Shown: positions 46,261-55,812, counted from the stretch's first letter. The stretch: 64,000 nucleotides of DNA from Anabaena cylindrica PCC 7122 (GCF_000317695.1 NC_019771.1:620001-684000); one strand, 5' to 3'. The notes: a model not told the origin generated them from the letters alone. A program made the numbers and translations.

Positions 46261-46507
46261 TTTACTGTGGCGGACGGTGGGCTATTAAATTTACAATTCT
46301 TAGAATTAAGATGGTATTAGCTGGGCGCAGTAGCCCTTTTGTCTTAAATAAGCTTGATCCCAACAAAAAACTGTATTGTATAGGTTGGCAGTTTGGATTA
46401 AAAAAATTGGTTTATGGCGATTTTAGTTAATAGCATCTATTTAAAAGCCAAAGCCAAGGTAATTGTTTTGTCAAGACAAGTTCATTTAAACTCTGGAGGT
46501 ATAGTTC

Positions 46508-47002
46508 ATGTCCGTTCGCCTATACATAGGTAATTTGCCTAAAGAAGAAATAGATCGTCAAGAATTGCAAGCAGTATTTGCAGAAGAAGGCGATGCAGTC
46601 ACCACTAAACTAATTAAAGACCGCAAAACAGGTAAATGTCGTGGTTTCGGTTTTCTAACGGTGAACAATGACGAACAAGCAGACCAAATTATTGAAAAAT
46701 ATAATGGTCAAATGTTCAAAGACACTGCCATTAAGCTGGAGAAGGCATTACCTCGCACCAAAGGTGAAGAGGGTGATGAGCAAGCTCCTAAAGTTGCTAG
46801 TCAAGCTACTAGCATTCCCACACCTAGCATCAACAAAGAAAGTCGTCGTGAAAAAGGCGCTAAGAAGTCTCGGCGTGGTGGCGGTAGCAGTGTACGTGAA
46901 ACAACTAGCAATGTTGATTCAGACGCTATTCGTCCAGATCCCCGTTGGGCAGCTGACTTAGAAAAGCTGAAACAGATGCTGGCTGCACAAACTACAAACT
47001 GA
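46508..47002 (+). CDS. RRM-type RNA-binding protein (Rbp family)
   Basis: A 164-residue protein with one RNA recognition motif. RNP2 is RLYIGNLP (residues 4-11) and RNP1 is KCRGFGFLTV (about 42-51); the domain ends near 82. The C-terminal half is basic and Ser/Gly-rich (GAKKSRRGGGSSVRE) and ends in a conserved-looking acidic/aromatic tail, DPRWAADLEKLKQML. It is longer than the glycine-rich cold-induced Rbp proteins. A ctggaggt site lies nine bases before the ATG. It has its own terminator and probably its own leader. Confidence 0.92.
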   Translation: MSVRLYIGNLPKEEIDRQELQAVFAEEGDAVTTKLIKDRKTGKCRGFGFLTVNNDEQADQIIEKYNGQMFKDTAIKLEKALPRTKGEEGDEQAPKVASQATSIPTPSINKESRREKGAKKSRRGGGSSVRETTSNVDSDAIRPDPRWAADLEKLKQMLAAQTTN

Positions 47003-47137
47003 TCCTTTAGGCAAAGAGATTAAAAATTAAGAATCGCAAATTAAGCTGATTTTTAATTTTTAATTATTTTTTATCTTAGTGAGTTGGCTTGTTTGCTGAT
47101 GATCAATATCAGCCACTAATCTAAAAACTGAAATCAC

Positions 47138-47162
47138 CAGCCCCCATGTGGGACTGTTTTTT
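47138..47162 (+). terminator. Terminator of the rbp gene
   Basis: Arms cagcccc and ggg-actg (47138-47156, one mismatch) close a five-base loop and are followed by tttttt. It lies 136 bases after the rbp stop. Confidence 0.75.
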
Positions 47163-47190
47163 GTGCAAACCAACACCAATAAAAAAGGTA

Positions 47191-47234
47191 TTGAGCAGTG
47201 CTGAAAGCCAAACTAGGCCTTCCGCACTGCTCAA
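47191..47234. terminator. Perfect 11-bp hairpin, possibly bidirectional terminator
   Basis: Arms ttgagcagtgc and gcactgctcaa pair perfectly around a 22-base loop that contains a second short inverted pair (aggcct). It is followed by ttttaattt. It is the second hairpin after rbp. Confidence 0.6.
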
Positions 47235-47280
47235 TTTTAATTTATTGAGTGTAATTAAATAAGCTCAAATCTTTACCATA

Positions 47281-47352
47281 TCTCGTTATCTCGTTCCTAG
47301 TCTCTGACTAGGAATGCTATCACAGAGGCTCTGCCTCTACTCTCATTGAGAG
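47281..47352. repeat. Nostoc-type dispersed repeat (tcgttcctagtctctgactaggaatgc)
   Basis: Contains the hairpin attcctagtc/gactaggaat (47295-47315 region) and the hairpin agaggctctgcctct (47323-47339). I recall near-identical 'ttcccagtctctgactgggaatgc...agaggctctgcctct' blocks spread in Nostoc genomes. It is noncoding. Confidence 0.7.
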
Positions 47353-48185
47353 CGCAGGGAAAGCCTTATCACCAGTTAAGCCCGTTTGCAGTATAAGGTT
47401 TGATTTTCTTAGTTTCTTAGAAATATTTAGGGGATGCTGAATAAATGTAAAACCTATATAAATCAAGGGATATAGGGGGATAAGATACAATAAAGTGCAA
47501 GGAATAAGTGATGAAACCATCAAAAACCATTCATTTACCCAAATTAGAGACTATTGTGATCTCCCTCTAATTCTTCTCCTGGCTCCTGACTCCTAGCCCT
47601 AACGAAAAGACTTATATGCCTAACGGCACGCTCTTCGCGTTCAGCAAGCCCTATTTATCAGTTTTTTTACAAGAATGTATCTTATTTAACAAAAAATAAT
47701 ATTTTCTCATAATAGTATCTGTTAATACAATCACTAAAAAAATAAGTTTGTCAAAAATCCCTCTGTTCTTGACAGTTAATAGGAGCAAATTGACACGTAA
47801 TTAGCATTATTCATACAAATGAATAACTAGCTTAAAACGCGAAATTAAAAGATTTAAAATTCACTTTTATTGTGCTGTTATATCTCCACAGTAAATTCTT
47901 TTTATGGCTAATATATAGGTCATAATTTATGGATTTTGCTGTATTTTTTTATAAGCAAATAGGGTTTTGTCTATCAAAATCATTGAATATTATTACTACA
48001 AATAATTCATAAATAAATCAAATGTAAATACTAGAAATAAACTACCGAATTATGAACAATATATGAATTTTTTCTGACATAATTAGAATAAAAATTACTA
48101 AGACCTTCTAGATTATTCAGGGAAGCGTGAATAACGCCAGCTTGAAACTGCCTACTACCTTGTGAAAATAAGCAAAACACAACTT
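47353..48185. other. Long AT-rich spacer before the GT4 gene
   Basis: About 830 bases without a supported gene. It includes a run of repeat-like tggctcctgactcctagcc near 47578-47597 and a very AT-rich stretch at 47650-48110 that may include the promoter of the glycosyltransferase. Nothing else was recognised. Confidence 0.5.
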
Positions 48186-49451
48186 ATGAAGTCTACCACT
48201 GACAAACGCATTGCCTTGATTTCAGTTCACGGTGATCCGGCGATTGAAATTGGGAAAGAGGAGGCTGGAGGACAGAATGTTTATGTACTCCAAGTGGGTG
48301 AAGCACTATCTCGGCTGGGATGGAAAGTTGATATGTTTAGCCGCAGAGTGAGTGCTGAACAAGAAACGATTGTTCAACATAACTCTCAATGTCGAACCAT
48401 TCGGTTAACAGCAGGTCCGATTGAATTTGTACCACGGGATAACGGTTTTAAATACTTGCCGGAATTCGTGGAACAGTTATTGCAATTTCAACAAGAAAAC
48501 GGCATTCAATATGAGTTGGTTCACACTAATTACTGGCTTTCTAGCTGGGTAGGGTTGCAGTTGAAGCAAATCCAAGGAAGTAAACAGGTTCACACATACC
48601 ATTCTTTAGGAATAGTTAAATACAACACAATAGAAAGTATTCCTCTTGTGGCTAGTCAACGCCTAGCAGTAGAAAAAGAAGTTTTGGAAACTGCTGAAAG
48701 AATTGTGGCGACAAGTCCGCAAGAAAAGCAACATATGCGATCGCTCGTTTCTGATCAAGGCGAGATTGACATTATTCCCTGCGGTACAGATATTCGGCGT
48801 TTTGGTTCAGTCAAAAGAGAAGCAGCTAGAGCAGCATTGGGAATTGAACCAGAGGCTAAAATTGTATTGTATGTAGGGCGTTTTGACCCGCGCAAAGGCA
48901 TAGAAACCTTGGTGCGTGCAGTGCGTGAATCAAAGTTTTATGGCTCAAAAGACCTAAAGCTAATTATTGGTGGTGGAAGTACCCCAGGTAACAGCGACGG
49001 TAGAGAACGCGATCGCATTGAATCCATTGTCAACGAATTGGGAATGAGCGAATGTACTTGTTTTCCAGGTCGTCTTAGTCAAGAAGTTCTACCAACTTAC
49101 TATGCCGCTGCTGATGTTTGCGTTGTACCCAGTCACTACGAACCCTTTGGATTGGTAGCAGTGGAAGCAATGGCCAGTGGCACACCAGTCATAGCTAGTG
49201 ATGTCGGTGGGCTTCAGTTCACCGTCGTTAATGAAAACACTGGGTTATTAGTACCACCCCAAGACGTAGCGGCCTTTAGTCATGCCATTGACCGCATTCT
49301 CAGCAACCCCGAATGGCGAGCAGAATTGGGTCAATCAGGTCATAGACGGGTGATGAGTAAGTTTAGCTGGGATGGTGTAGCTATGCAGCTAGATCAGCTA
49401 TACACCCAACTCATGCAACCAGTTAAAGAACCTGCATTGCTTACCCTTTAA
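48186..49451 (+). CDS. GT4 glycosyltransferase, sucrose-phosphate synthase-like
   Basis: A 421-residue GT-B enzyme starting MKSTTDKRIALISVHGDPAI. The conserved GGQNVYVLQVGEALSRLGW (about 28-46) is the donor-loop region seen in sucrose synthase/SPS-type and MshA-type GT4 enzymes. The C-terminal domain has VLYVGRFDPRKGIETLVRA and the E-x7-E signature in PSHYEPFGLVAVEAMASGTP (about 314-333). A GTG at 48162 is in frame and would add eight residues; neither start has a good binding site. The product (sucrose, exopolysaccharide or other) is not resolved. It is a single gene. Confidence 0.85.
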   Translation: MKSTTDKRIALISVHGDPAIEIGKEEAGGQNVYVLQVGEALSRLGWKVDMFSRRVSAEQETIVQHNSQCRTIRLTAGPIEFVPRDNGFKYLPEFVEQLLQFQQENGIQYELVHTNYWLSSWVGLQLKQIQGSKQVHTYHSLGIVKYNTIESIPLVASQRLAVEKEVLETAERIVATSPQEKQHMRSLVSDQGEIDIIPCGTDIRRFGSVKREAARAALGIEPEAKIVLYVGRFDPRKGIETLVRAVRESKFYGSKDLKLIIGGGSTPGNSDGRERDRIESIVNELGMSECTCFPGRLSQEVLPTYYAAADVCVVPSHYEPFGLVAVEAMASGTPVIASDVGGLQFTVVNENTGLLVPPQDVAAFSHAIDRILSNPEWRAELGQSGHRRVMSKFSWDGVAMQLDQLYTQLMQPVKEPALLTL

Positions 49452-49553
49452 ACATAGAATTGGTAAAGGTTTCAGCCTGTTTCTTATTCATACTTTGACT
49501 TCCCATGTCTTGATATTGGGGTAAAGTCAATAAAGAGTTAGGCAGGTAAAATA

Positions 49554-49826
49554 ATGGAAGTTCAAGAACTCAAAAAATTTCCTAAGCCCAGAAGAACAGA
49601 AGCCGAAGCTACGGCTTCTCAACACATCAGGATACTAGATTGCAACCAACCCGTTAGTCGGGTAATTTTTGAGTGTTGGCATTGTAAACAAGGTCTTTTG
49701 AGTGAGGTAGATGTAACTTCTTCAGAGTATCTTGAGATTGAATGCCCCAGTTGTGGTAAAACAGGTTTAAGGCTGATGGCAAAAGAAGTGCTTTCAACCA
49801 CAGCTATTCCTTCACCCTGGCAGTGA
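49554..49826 (+). CDS. Small zinc-ribbon-like protein
   Basis: A 90-residue protein I do not recognise by function. It has two CxxC pairs, FECWHCKQG (about 39-47) and IECPSCGKTG (about 62-71), spaced like a zinc ribbon, with a basic N-terminus and a neutral tail. It is probably a conserved cyanobacterial protein. It follows the GT4 gene by 102 bases on the same strand. Confidence 0.7.
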   Translation: MEVQELKKFPKPRRTEAEATASQHIRILDCNQPVSRVIFECWHCKQGLLSEVDVTSSEYLEIECPSCGKTGLRLMAKEVLSTTAIPSPWQ

Positions 49827-49978
49827 GTAACGAGTAACGAGTATTGAGTATTGAGTGAAAAATCAAATTAATTACACGCTGCTCAATGCTTTGCTACTGA
49901 TCTAAATTCAGTCATTCCTACAGAGATTTACAGTACTAGGTACTCAATACTAAGTACTCGTTACTCAATACTCGTTAG
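49824..49978. repeat. Inverted pair of heptamer arrays (gagtaac/gagtatt)
   Basis: The left array at 49824-49855 is gagtaac, gagtaac, gagtatt and gagtatt. The right array at 49941-49978 is the inverse (tactcaatac, tactcgttac, tcaatactcg). Together they can fold into a large hairpin with a loop of about 85 bases, between the zinc-ribbon gene and rqcH. Confidence 0.7.
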
Positions 49979-50032
49979 TGCTTCCGACTGATTTAATAGA
50001 GATAAAACTTTAAATGCCAGTGAGTAATCGTT

Positions 50033-51760
50033 TTGCAACCAGTTGATTTTACTACTCTCACAGCTGCTTGTAGCGAACTACGCGCTAACTGGCTTCCCTC
50101 GCGGACAGAACAGGTATACCAGCGCGATCGCTATACTATTGCCATAGCCTTACGTACCTTAAAACAACGGGTGTGGCTAGAGGTTTCTTGGCATCCCCAA
50201 GCGACACGCATTTGTATTGGGGAACCACCACCACGCACACCAGATACATTTACCTTTAGTCAACAGTTAATTCATCAGTTGGGTGGTTTGGCCTTAGTGG
50301 CAATTGAAGCGATCGCTCCTTGGGAACGTGTGATTGATTTACAATTTGCCCGTCGTCCCGGTGAAAATGCCCTCTATCACTTGTATGTGGAAGTGATGGG
50401 TAAGTACAGTAACGCCATTCTCACCGATGCCAGCAATTTTATTATCACTGCTGCCCATCAAGTTAGTCAGCAACAATCCAGCGTCCGTCCCATCCAAACC
50501 GGACAGTCTTATGAACCACCACCTAAACAGACTGGCCCTATCCCCAGTTTGAGTGAATCCCAAGCACGTTGGCAAGAACGGGTTAGTTTAGTCCCAGGCG
50601 CTATTAAGCGGCAACTACTGAAAAATTATCGGGGTTTGAGTGCAGCTTTGCTAGATACGATGTTGCTAGTAGCAGATATAGCACCAGAAAGCAGCACTGA
50701 TGCCCTGACTGCTGATGATTGGAACAGGTTATTTACACGTTGGCAAGAATGGCTACAAGCCTTGGAAGTTGGTAGATTCCAACCGGCTTGGACGGCAAAT
50801 GGATATACTGTCATGGGTTGGGGTGTTGTCGCACCAGCCAAGGATATCCAAGAATTACTCAATCAATATTACATAGCTGAGTTAAATCAACAGTTATTTG
50901 CTCAATTGCGTCATCAGTTAATTCAGAAATTGAGTAACATTTTGGGTAAATTGCGGACTAAAGCCCAAACTTTTAGCGATCGCTTAAAGCAGTCAGATCA
51001 AGCCGATGAATATCGCCAAAAAGCCGACTTATTGATGGCATATTTGCAAAATTGGCAACCGGGGATGAAAGAAATTGTTCTGTCAGACTTTGAAACTGGT
51101 AAACCAATTGCGATCGCACTTCTCCCAGATAAAAACGCCGTTCAAAACGCCCAGAAGCTTTATAAACAGCACCAAAAACTTAAACGCGCTCGTGCTGCTG
51201 TCGAACCCCTACTATTTGAAGTGCAATCAGAAATTGATTATTTGGAACAAGTAGAAGCAGCTATTTCCCAAATAGAAAAATACCAAACAGCAGCAGATTT
51301 ACAAGCTTTAGAAGAAATTCGTGATGAATTAATCGGGCAAAAATATCTAGAAGCCCTAGAATACCGCAGCCGCAGTACCAACGAGACTGCAAGTATCAAT
51401 TTTCATCGTTATCGCACCCCTAGCGGCTTTGAAGTTTTAATTGGTCGTAACAACATCCAAAATGACCAATTAACATTTCGGGTAGCCGGTGATTATGACC
51501 TCTGGTTTCACGCTCAAGAAATTCCTGGTAGCCATGTCCTGCTACGTCTTGAACCGGGAACAGTCGCAGAAGAAGCTGATTTACAGTTTACCGCCAATCT
51601 TGCCGCTTACTTCAGTCGCGCTCGTCAAAGTGACCAAGTACCAGTAGTTTATACTCAACCAAAGCACGTCTACAAACCCAAAGGCACTAAACCAGGACTT
51701 GTAATTTACAAGCAAGAAACAATTATTTGGGGACAACCGGAAATTATGCGTAATCATTAA
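50033..51760 (+). CDS. rqcH: NFACT-family ribosome quality control protein RqcH
   Basis: Homologue of Rqc2/RqcH, which binds stalled large ribosomal subunits and directs C-terminal alanine tailing. The 575-residue protein has an NFACT-N domain (start MQPVDFTTLTAACSEL), a central helical/coiled-coil part (about 270-420, LRTKAQTFSDRLKQSD) and the NFACT-R domain with DYDLWFHAQEIPGSHVLLR near 488-506. The start is a TTG because no ATG is in frame before the conserved N-terminus; homologues begin MQPVDFTTL as I recall. It is convergent with prmC. Confidence 0.9.
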   Translation: MQPVDFTTLTAACSELRANWLPSRTEQVYQRDRYTIAIALRTLKQRVWLEVSWHPQATRICIGEPPPRTPDTFTFSQQLIHQLGGLALVAIEAIAPWERVIDLQFARRPGENALYHLYVEVMGKYSNAILTDASNFIITAAHQVSQQQSSVRPIQTGQSYEPPPKQTGPIPSLSESQARWQERVSLVPGAIKRQLLKNYRGLSAALLDTMLLVADIAPESSTDALTADDWNRLFTRWQEWLQALEVGRFQPAWTANGYTVMGWGVVAPAKDIQELLNQYYIAELNQQLFAQLRHQLIQKLSNILGKLRTKAQTFSDRLKQSDQADEYRQKADLLMAYLQNWQPGMKEIVLSDFETGKPIAIALLPDKNAVQNAQKLYKQHQKLKRARAAVEPLLFEVQSEIDYLEQVEAAISQIEKYQTAADLQALEEIRDELIGQKYLEALEYRSRSTNETASINFHRYRTPSGFEVLIGRNNIQNDQLTFRVAGDYDLWFHAQEIPGSHVLLRLEPGTVAEEADLQFTANLAAYFSRARQSDQVPVVYTQPKHVYKPKGTKPGLVIYKQETIIWGQPEIMRNH

Positions 51761-51807
51761 ATCCTGTAAATCCTGATATGGCTTGCGCCACGCTGCGCTA
51801 TCAGACA
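51759..51807. repeat. Dispersed 'aatcctgtaaatcctg' repeat with a hairpin, copy 2
   Basis: Same element as at 41566-41620: aatcctgtaaatcctgatat followed by ggcttgcgccacgctgcgct and atcagacaat. It lies exactly between the convergent rqcH and prmC genes and overlaps the last codons of both. Arms ctgata and tatcag pair, so it could serve as a two-way terminator. Confidence 0.7.
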
Positions 51808-52721
51808 ATCATTTTTTTACAAGCCAAAGCAAAACGTTCAATTCCCGCTAAATCAGCATGAATCTGAATATTTTCATAACTACCATGATTTTGTAGCAGT
51901 TCTCTGACTGTATCTGCCTGTCCTGCCATCATTTCAATCAACCACACCCCACCAGGACGTAAATAATGGGGGGAAATATCAATTAAATGACGAATGTAGT
52001 CTAAACCATCAACACCACCATCTAGGGCTAAATGGGGTTCATGATTAACTACTTCTGGCTGTAATGTAAGTACGGTACTGGTGGGAATATATGGCGGATT
52101 GGATACCATGCCGCTAAACTGACATTTCAGAGATTTTAGAGGTTCCCACCAAGAACCCTGATAAAATTTAATCCGTTCTGCAAAACCTAAATTTTTGGCA
52201 TTGGTTTGAGCAACGGCTAATGCTTCTGGGCTTAAATCAACTGCATGAATTGTGGTGTTTGTCAATACATCAGCTAATCCAAGAGCGATCGCACCACTAC
52301 CAGTCCCCAAGTCCGCCCAATGTCCTTGTTCTAAACCTTCTATTGGGCTATTTTTAGCAGCCACTACAGCTAAATCAATCAAACACTCTGTTTCCGGTCT
52401 GGGAATTAAGACGGCATTGGACACCGCGATTTTAAAAAATCGCCAAGGTGTCACCCCAGCGATGTACTGTACTGGCAAGCGGTCATGTAAACGCCTCTGC
52501 CACAACTGCTCTAACTCATCTAGAGACAACTGCATTTTTATTGGAGTCGATGTTTTAAAAGACTCCAAACGCAGCGCCAAGCGGTCTAAACCTGCTATTT
52601 CCTGTAACAGCCAATCTACTTCCAACGGGAGGATATCGTGAGCGATCGCAGTCTCAATTGCTTGATTGCGCCACTGCCAAAGTTCTAAACCACAAACCGC
52701 CCTTGGCTGTTGACTCATCAT
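51801..52721 (-). CDS. prmC: Release factor glutamine methyltransferase PrmC
   Basis: Methylates the glutamine of the GGQ motif in RF1 and RF2. The 306-residue protein has a helical N-terminal domain, VLIPRPETECLI (about 106-117), the SAM loop WADLGTGSGAIALGL and the signature SNPPYIPTS (about 210-218). The length is slightly above E. coli PrmC. It starts two bases after the stop of the Tic22-like gene, so the two form an operon. Its last codons run into the repeat at 51759. Confidence 0.95.
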   Translation of the reverse strand: MMSQQPRAVCGLELWQWRNQAIETAIAHDILPLEVDWLLQEIAGLDRLALRLESFKTSTPIKMQLSLDELEQLWQRRLHDRLPVQYIAGVTPWRFFKIAVSNAVLIPRPETECLIDLAVVAAKNSPIEGLEQGHWADLGTGSGAIALGLADVLTNTTIHAVDLSPEALAVAQTNAKNLGFAERIKFYQGSWWEPLKSLKCQFSGMVSNPPYIPTSTVLTLQPEVVNHEPHLALDGGVDGLDYIRHLIDISPHYLRPGGVWLIEMMAGQADTVRELLQNHGSYENIQIHADLAGIERFALACKKMIV

Positions 52722-52723
52722 GC

Positions 52724-53527
52724 TTAAAATTGCTTGGCAGGTAAACTTTTCGGCTTAGGAGCATTTTCTTTTGGTAGAGTTCTAATATATTCTCTAGACT
52801 CTGCCGATGGCACCAAGACGACTTGGTTTAACCACGAATCGCTTTTATCTTTTAAAGTTTTAATCACCCCATCCACATCTATAACTTGAATATCAGCCGT
52901 AGGAAACTTTGGCTTCACCTGGTTCAATAAACCTTGTGCGTCTTGTTTACTCAAGAATAGAGGAATTAATTGCTGTTTATCAGCAGTTACTTGAATTGGT
53001 ACATACCCCTTATCTGGTGCAAATCTCACGGCAAAAACTGGTACACTTTTAAATTGATCTATTTTTTGACCACTGGCGCGTAGCAACTCTAAAGCCCCTT
53101 TGAGTTCTTGGTCTACAGGTTTAAAAGCAAACAAGAGGCGATTGGCCTGGTTTTTTGTTTGTTGTAATTGTTGATAAATCACACCTAAAGGCACAGCTGT
53201 AACTTGTAGTTTCTTAGCCATGTCTTCCAGTTTTGGATCTTTATTTTTCACATTTCGTAGTTCTTTGATAAAAGCTAAAGCTTCCTGGCGACTCATATAT
53301 ACTCCTGTCACCGAGCCACCTTTTTGCCCATTTTGAGCATCAGGTAAGTTACGACTCAGGGGTAGACCTTTCTCGTTAGTAATCAAGTAAACAGGTACTG
53401 AGTCTAATTTATCTTTTATTTGTTGTTCTGTTAATGCCTGCACAGGAATATTAATCCCTACGACACTTAAGAGCAACGTACCACCTACTAGACCTAAGGT
53501 TGCGCCCAAGCGAACTAATGATTTCAT
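52724..53527 (-). CDS. Tic22-like periplasmic protein
   Basis: A 267-residue exported protein. The signal peptide is residues 1-31 (LVGGTLLLSVVGINIPVQA). The mature part contains the two pseudo-symmetric Tic22 halves: SVPVYLITNEKGLPL with VYMSRQEALAFIKEL, and SVPVFAVRFAPDKGYVPI with FLSKQDAQGLLNQV. This matches cyanobacterial Tic22, which helps move proteins through the periplasm toward the outer membrane. It is the first gene of the tic22-prmC pair. Confidence 0.88.
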   Translation of the reverse strand: MKSLVRLGATLGLVGGTLLLSVVGINIPVQALTEQQIKDKLDSVPVYLITNEKGLPLSRNLPDAQNGQKGGSVTGVYMSRQEALAFIKELRNVKNKDPKLEDMAKKLQVTAVPLGVIYQQLQQTKNQANRLLFAFKPVDQELKGALELLRASGQKIDQFKSVPVFAVRFAPDKGYVPIQVTADKQQLIPLFLSKQDAQGLLNQVKPKFPTADIQVIDVDGVIKTLKDKSDSWLNQVVLVPSAESREYIRTLPKENAPKPKSLPAKQF

Positions 53528-54200
53528 AACTACTCCTCACTTCAATTTTAATAGTTGAATTAACTTAGACAATCAAAAAAATGGTTTAGATTTATACAAC
53601 AACACCTGATTTCAGTTATCTGTTAAGCTATTTGGTGTTTAAATAACTTATAGATTGAGCTAATTGTTTTTAGCTGTCTTGCCATTCAGGACTAAATACT
53701 GTATTAGCCTATTATATTTCTTCTCAAGCGGGGAGTGATCTCCCGGACTCTTGATCAGAACAATGCTATTTTATTGTTTTTCTCAACTAGTGGTGAAGCT
53801 ATGATTAAATTAATTGTTCCCACTGCTATGGCTATGCCCTTAGCAGGCATCGCTTCTCTGGCAGACCTGAAAAAGATAACACTATTAAATTCATTAGTGA
53901 AGACTTTTCAAGGGAAAAACAAAAGAATCTATCTATTTAATGAATTTTGTGTAATTATTTGCAGTAATTTTTCCAAAAAACAAGATAAAAAAACATTTTA
54001 TACTAAAAAATGCTGAAAATTCTCATTTTGAGTAAAGCGATCGCACAAATTGCTGTATCTATCAATCTCCCAAATGCTTCACTGCCCTTACGCTTGTTAC
54101 CCTACGGAATGCAAGCTAAAGTGTGACAAAGATTAAGTCTTTGCCTGTGACTGGTGTATCTATTTATGAACAAACAAGGAGATTTGATATTTACCAAAAA
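53528..54200. other. Spacer tic22 to tRNA-Pro
   Basis: About 670 bases. A short hairpin ggggagtgatctccc lies at about 53730-53745. A plus-strand frame (53735-54016) exists but has biased, repeat-derived residues and is not accepted as a gene. The tic22 promoter should lie in the first 150 bases. Confidence 0.5.
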
Positions 54201-54274
54201 TCGGGATGACAGGATTTGAACCTGCGGCATCCTGCTCCCAAAGCAGGCGCGCTACCAAGCTGCGCTACATCCCG
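54201..54274 (-). tRNA. tRNA-Pro(TGG)
   Basis: On the minus strand the acceptor arms CGGGATG and CATCCCG pair, with discriminator A. The anticodon stem CCTGC/GCAGG encloses TTTGGGA, anticodon TGG. The T arm AGGTTCAAATCCT is standard. 74 bases; CCA is not encoded. Confidence 0.96.
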
Positions 54275-54548
54275 AAAAAACTATCTTGCTGTCGATAGTT
54301 TAGCTTTACATAACCAAAATTATGCTTTGCTTAGTCATCTCCGCTATCATATCATAAATCAAAGCTGATTGCGAACCCTCTTAGCCAGAAAAATAAAATT
54401 ATTTTCTCAATTAAGAGTTTTTTCGCTAACTCGCCCTGACAGAAGTGATTTTGCTATAAGAATGCTAATCGCTAAACTATCTTAGCACACTTTGGGTATT
54501 TTAGCCGTTTTATAGAAGCAACCTCTTTTGTCTGTTTTCGCTTGAGGA

Positions 54549-55076
54549 TTAATGAGGATACCAAAACATCCCTTTAATACCTTCTGGATCAGGCATAAAT
54601 CCCATAGTCCTGTAAAAATCTACAACATGGGGATCAGCAAAAAGAGTAACATTGCTAATCTCTTCACTCCTGAGTTTTTTGAGGACATATTTCATTAACG
54701 CCTTACCCAGTCCTTGACTTTGGAAGTCTGGGTGAACTACCACATCCCAGATAGTGGCATTAAAAGCATGATCTGAGGTAGCACGGGCAAAACCAATCAA
54801 CCTTTTGTGATTTCCTCGTACTTGCCACATAGAGGCGACGAGAAAACTATGCTCAATGGCTTTTTTTACTTTTCTCAGGGGGCGACGTGACCAACCAACC
54901 GCGTCACAGAGTTCTTCTAGTTCATACAGGTCGATATCGCGCTCAGTACTGAAAACAATGTTATCTTTACTGGCGTTAGAGTTGCCTCTATCTCCCGTTG
55001 TATACTCTTCAAATGCGGTTGTTTTATTTGTCGTTACAGACTCAGAAGCACTAAACCAAGTTTTCCAAAAACCCAT
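54549..55076 (-). CDS. GNAT acetyltransferase, Ycf52/plastid GNAT type
   Basis: A 175-residue acetyltransferase. After a polar N-terminal part (about 1-45) the GNAT fold has ELEELCDAVGWSRRPLRKVK, IWDVVVHPDFQSQGLGKALM (motif A, acetyl-CoA loop Q-S-Q-G-L-G-K, about 114-133) and DFYRTMGFMPDP (motif B, about 152-163). This matches Ycf52 and the plastid GNAT/NSI proteins descended from it. The substrate may be protein N-termini or lysines by analogy. It is a single gene. Confidence 0.85.
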   Translation of the reverse strand: MGFWKTWFSASESVTTNKTTAFEEYTTGDRGNSNASKDNIVFSTERDIDLYELEELCDAVGWSRRPLRKVKKAIEHSFLVASMWQVRGNHKRLIGFARATSDHAFNATIWDVVVHPDFQSQGLGKALMKYVLKKLRSEEISNVTLFADPHVVDFYRTMGFMPDPEGIKGMFWYPH

Positions 55077-55304
55077 GCCAACGTGGTTCGGTTAATATGA
55101 CTGAATTGTTGCCACTCTTTGAGAGTGTTGATTCACAAGTTAAGATAACTGTATTTATTGTATATCCAGACACATAAATTTGAATTTTTAGTGTTTTGGG
55201 TTTTGACAATAGTCACAGCTAGTTAGTGACATACTCCACACACTCCTTTTCAGGTCAGTATGGGTTTCTCAGCGACTCTTCTTTGAAGACATTGACTGAG
55301 CTTT

Positions 55305-55334
55305 AAAGTCCTATGCCCTAGGAGCTTTTTTGCA
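55305..55334 (+). terminator. Terminator-like hairpin of unknown transcript
   Basis: Arms aagtccta and taggagctt (one bulge) around tgccc, followed by tttttt. There is no coding gene on the plus strand upstream within 1 kb, so it might end a small RNA starting near 55200; that is speculative. Confidence 0.45.
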
Positions 55335-55527
55335 ATATTATTCACCGAAATTTAAATAGGCTGCTTTTCAGCATTTAATTTGGATTACACCTAATTAATT
55401 AGATTATATCAGATTTGATGAGTTCGTGAATACATCAGGGGCCTGGCAATTGGTGGTGATAGAGCTTGTTGAATTATCACCCACTCCCTCAATGAGTGGT
55501 ATTCATTAGAGGTTGAGATGGGACTCC

Positions 55528-55812
55528 TTACTTCCCAAAAACTTTTCTCATTAATTCCTTGTGGGTGAGTGAGAGGCTTTTTGTCGTTTGCGCTAAACTT
55601 TTCACACTAATCATTTCCAACTGTAGCACTTTGTTTTCACACTCCTCTAAATCTAATACAGTGGCATACTCCCAGATCAAGCGCTTAAAAGAGTCTCGTC
55701 TTCTAACCAAAGCATCTATTTGTGTCTGATTTTCATAAAAGAATTTTCTGCACAGTTGTAGCTTGCTTCTCTGAAAAGGTATAAGTATAAAATTGTTCCT
55801 GTCGGATTTAGC
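55528..55812 (-). pseudogene. Possible decayed gene, 94-codon open frame without a good start
   Basis: The frame is open from the stop complement at 55813 to 55528 and reads ILIPFQRSKLQLCRKFFYEN, then QTQIDALVRRRDSFKRLIWE, then VLDLEECENKVLQLE to the end. The composition is protein-like, with charged helices and no repeat bias. The only start-like codon inside the frame is a TTG at 55710; no ATG precedes it. I do not recognise the family. Flanking stretches up to 56080 are AT-rich, with a hairpin ggtgatag/tatcacc at about 55453-55482. Confidence 0.35.

Noticed and set aside
53735..54016. 93-codon plus-strand frame after the Tic22-like gene
   Set aside because: The reading contains repeat-derived sequence (atggctatgcccttagcaggcatcgc), has no family resemblance and lacks a binding site; it is probably a chance frame.
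55225..55250. actccacacactcc as a Yfr1 small-RNA core
   Set aside because: It does not match the conserved Yfr1 core actcctcacac, and the flanking stems are not convincing.
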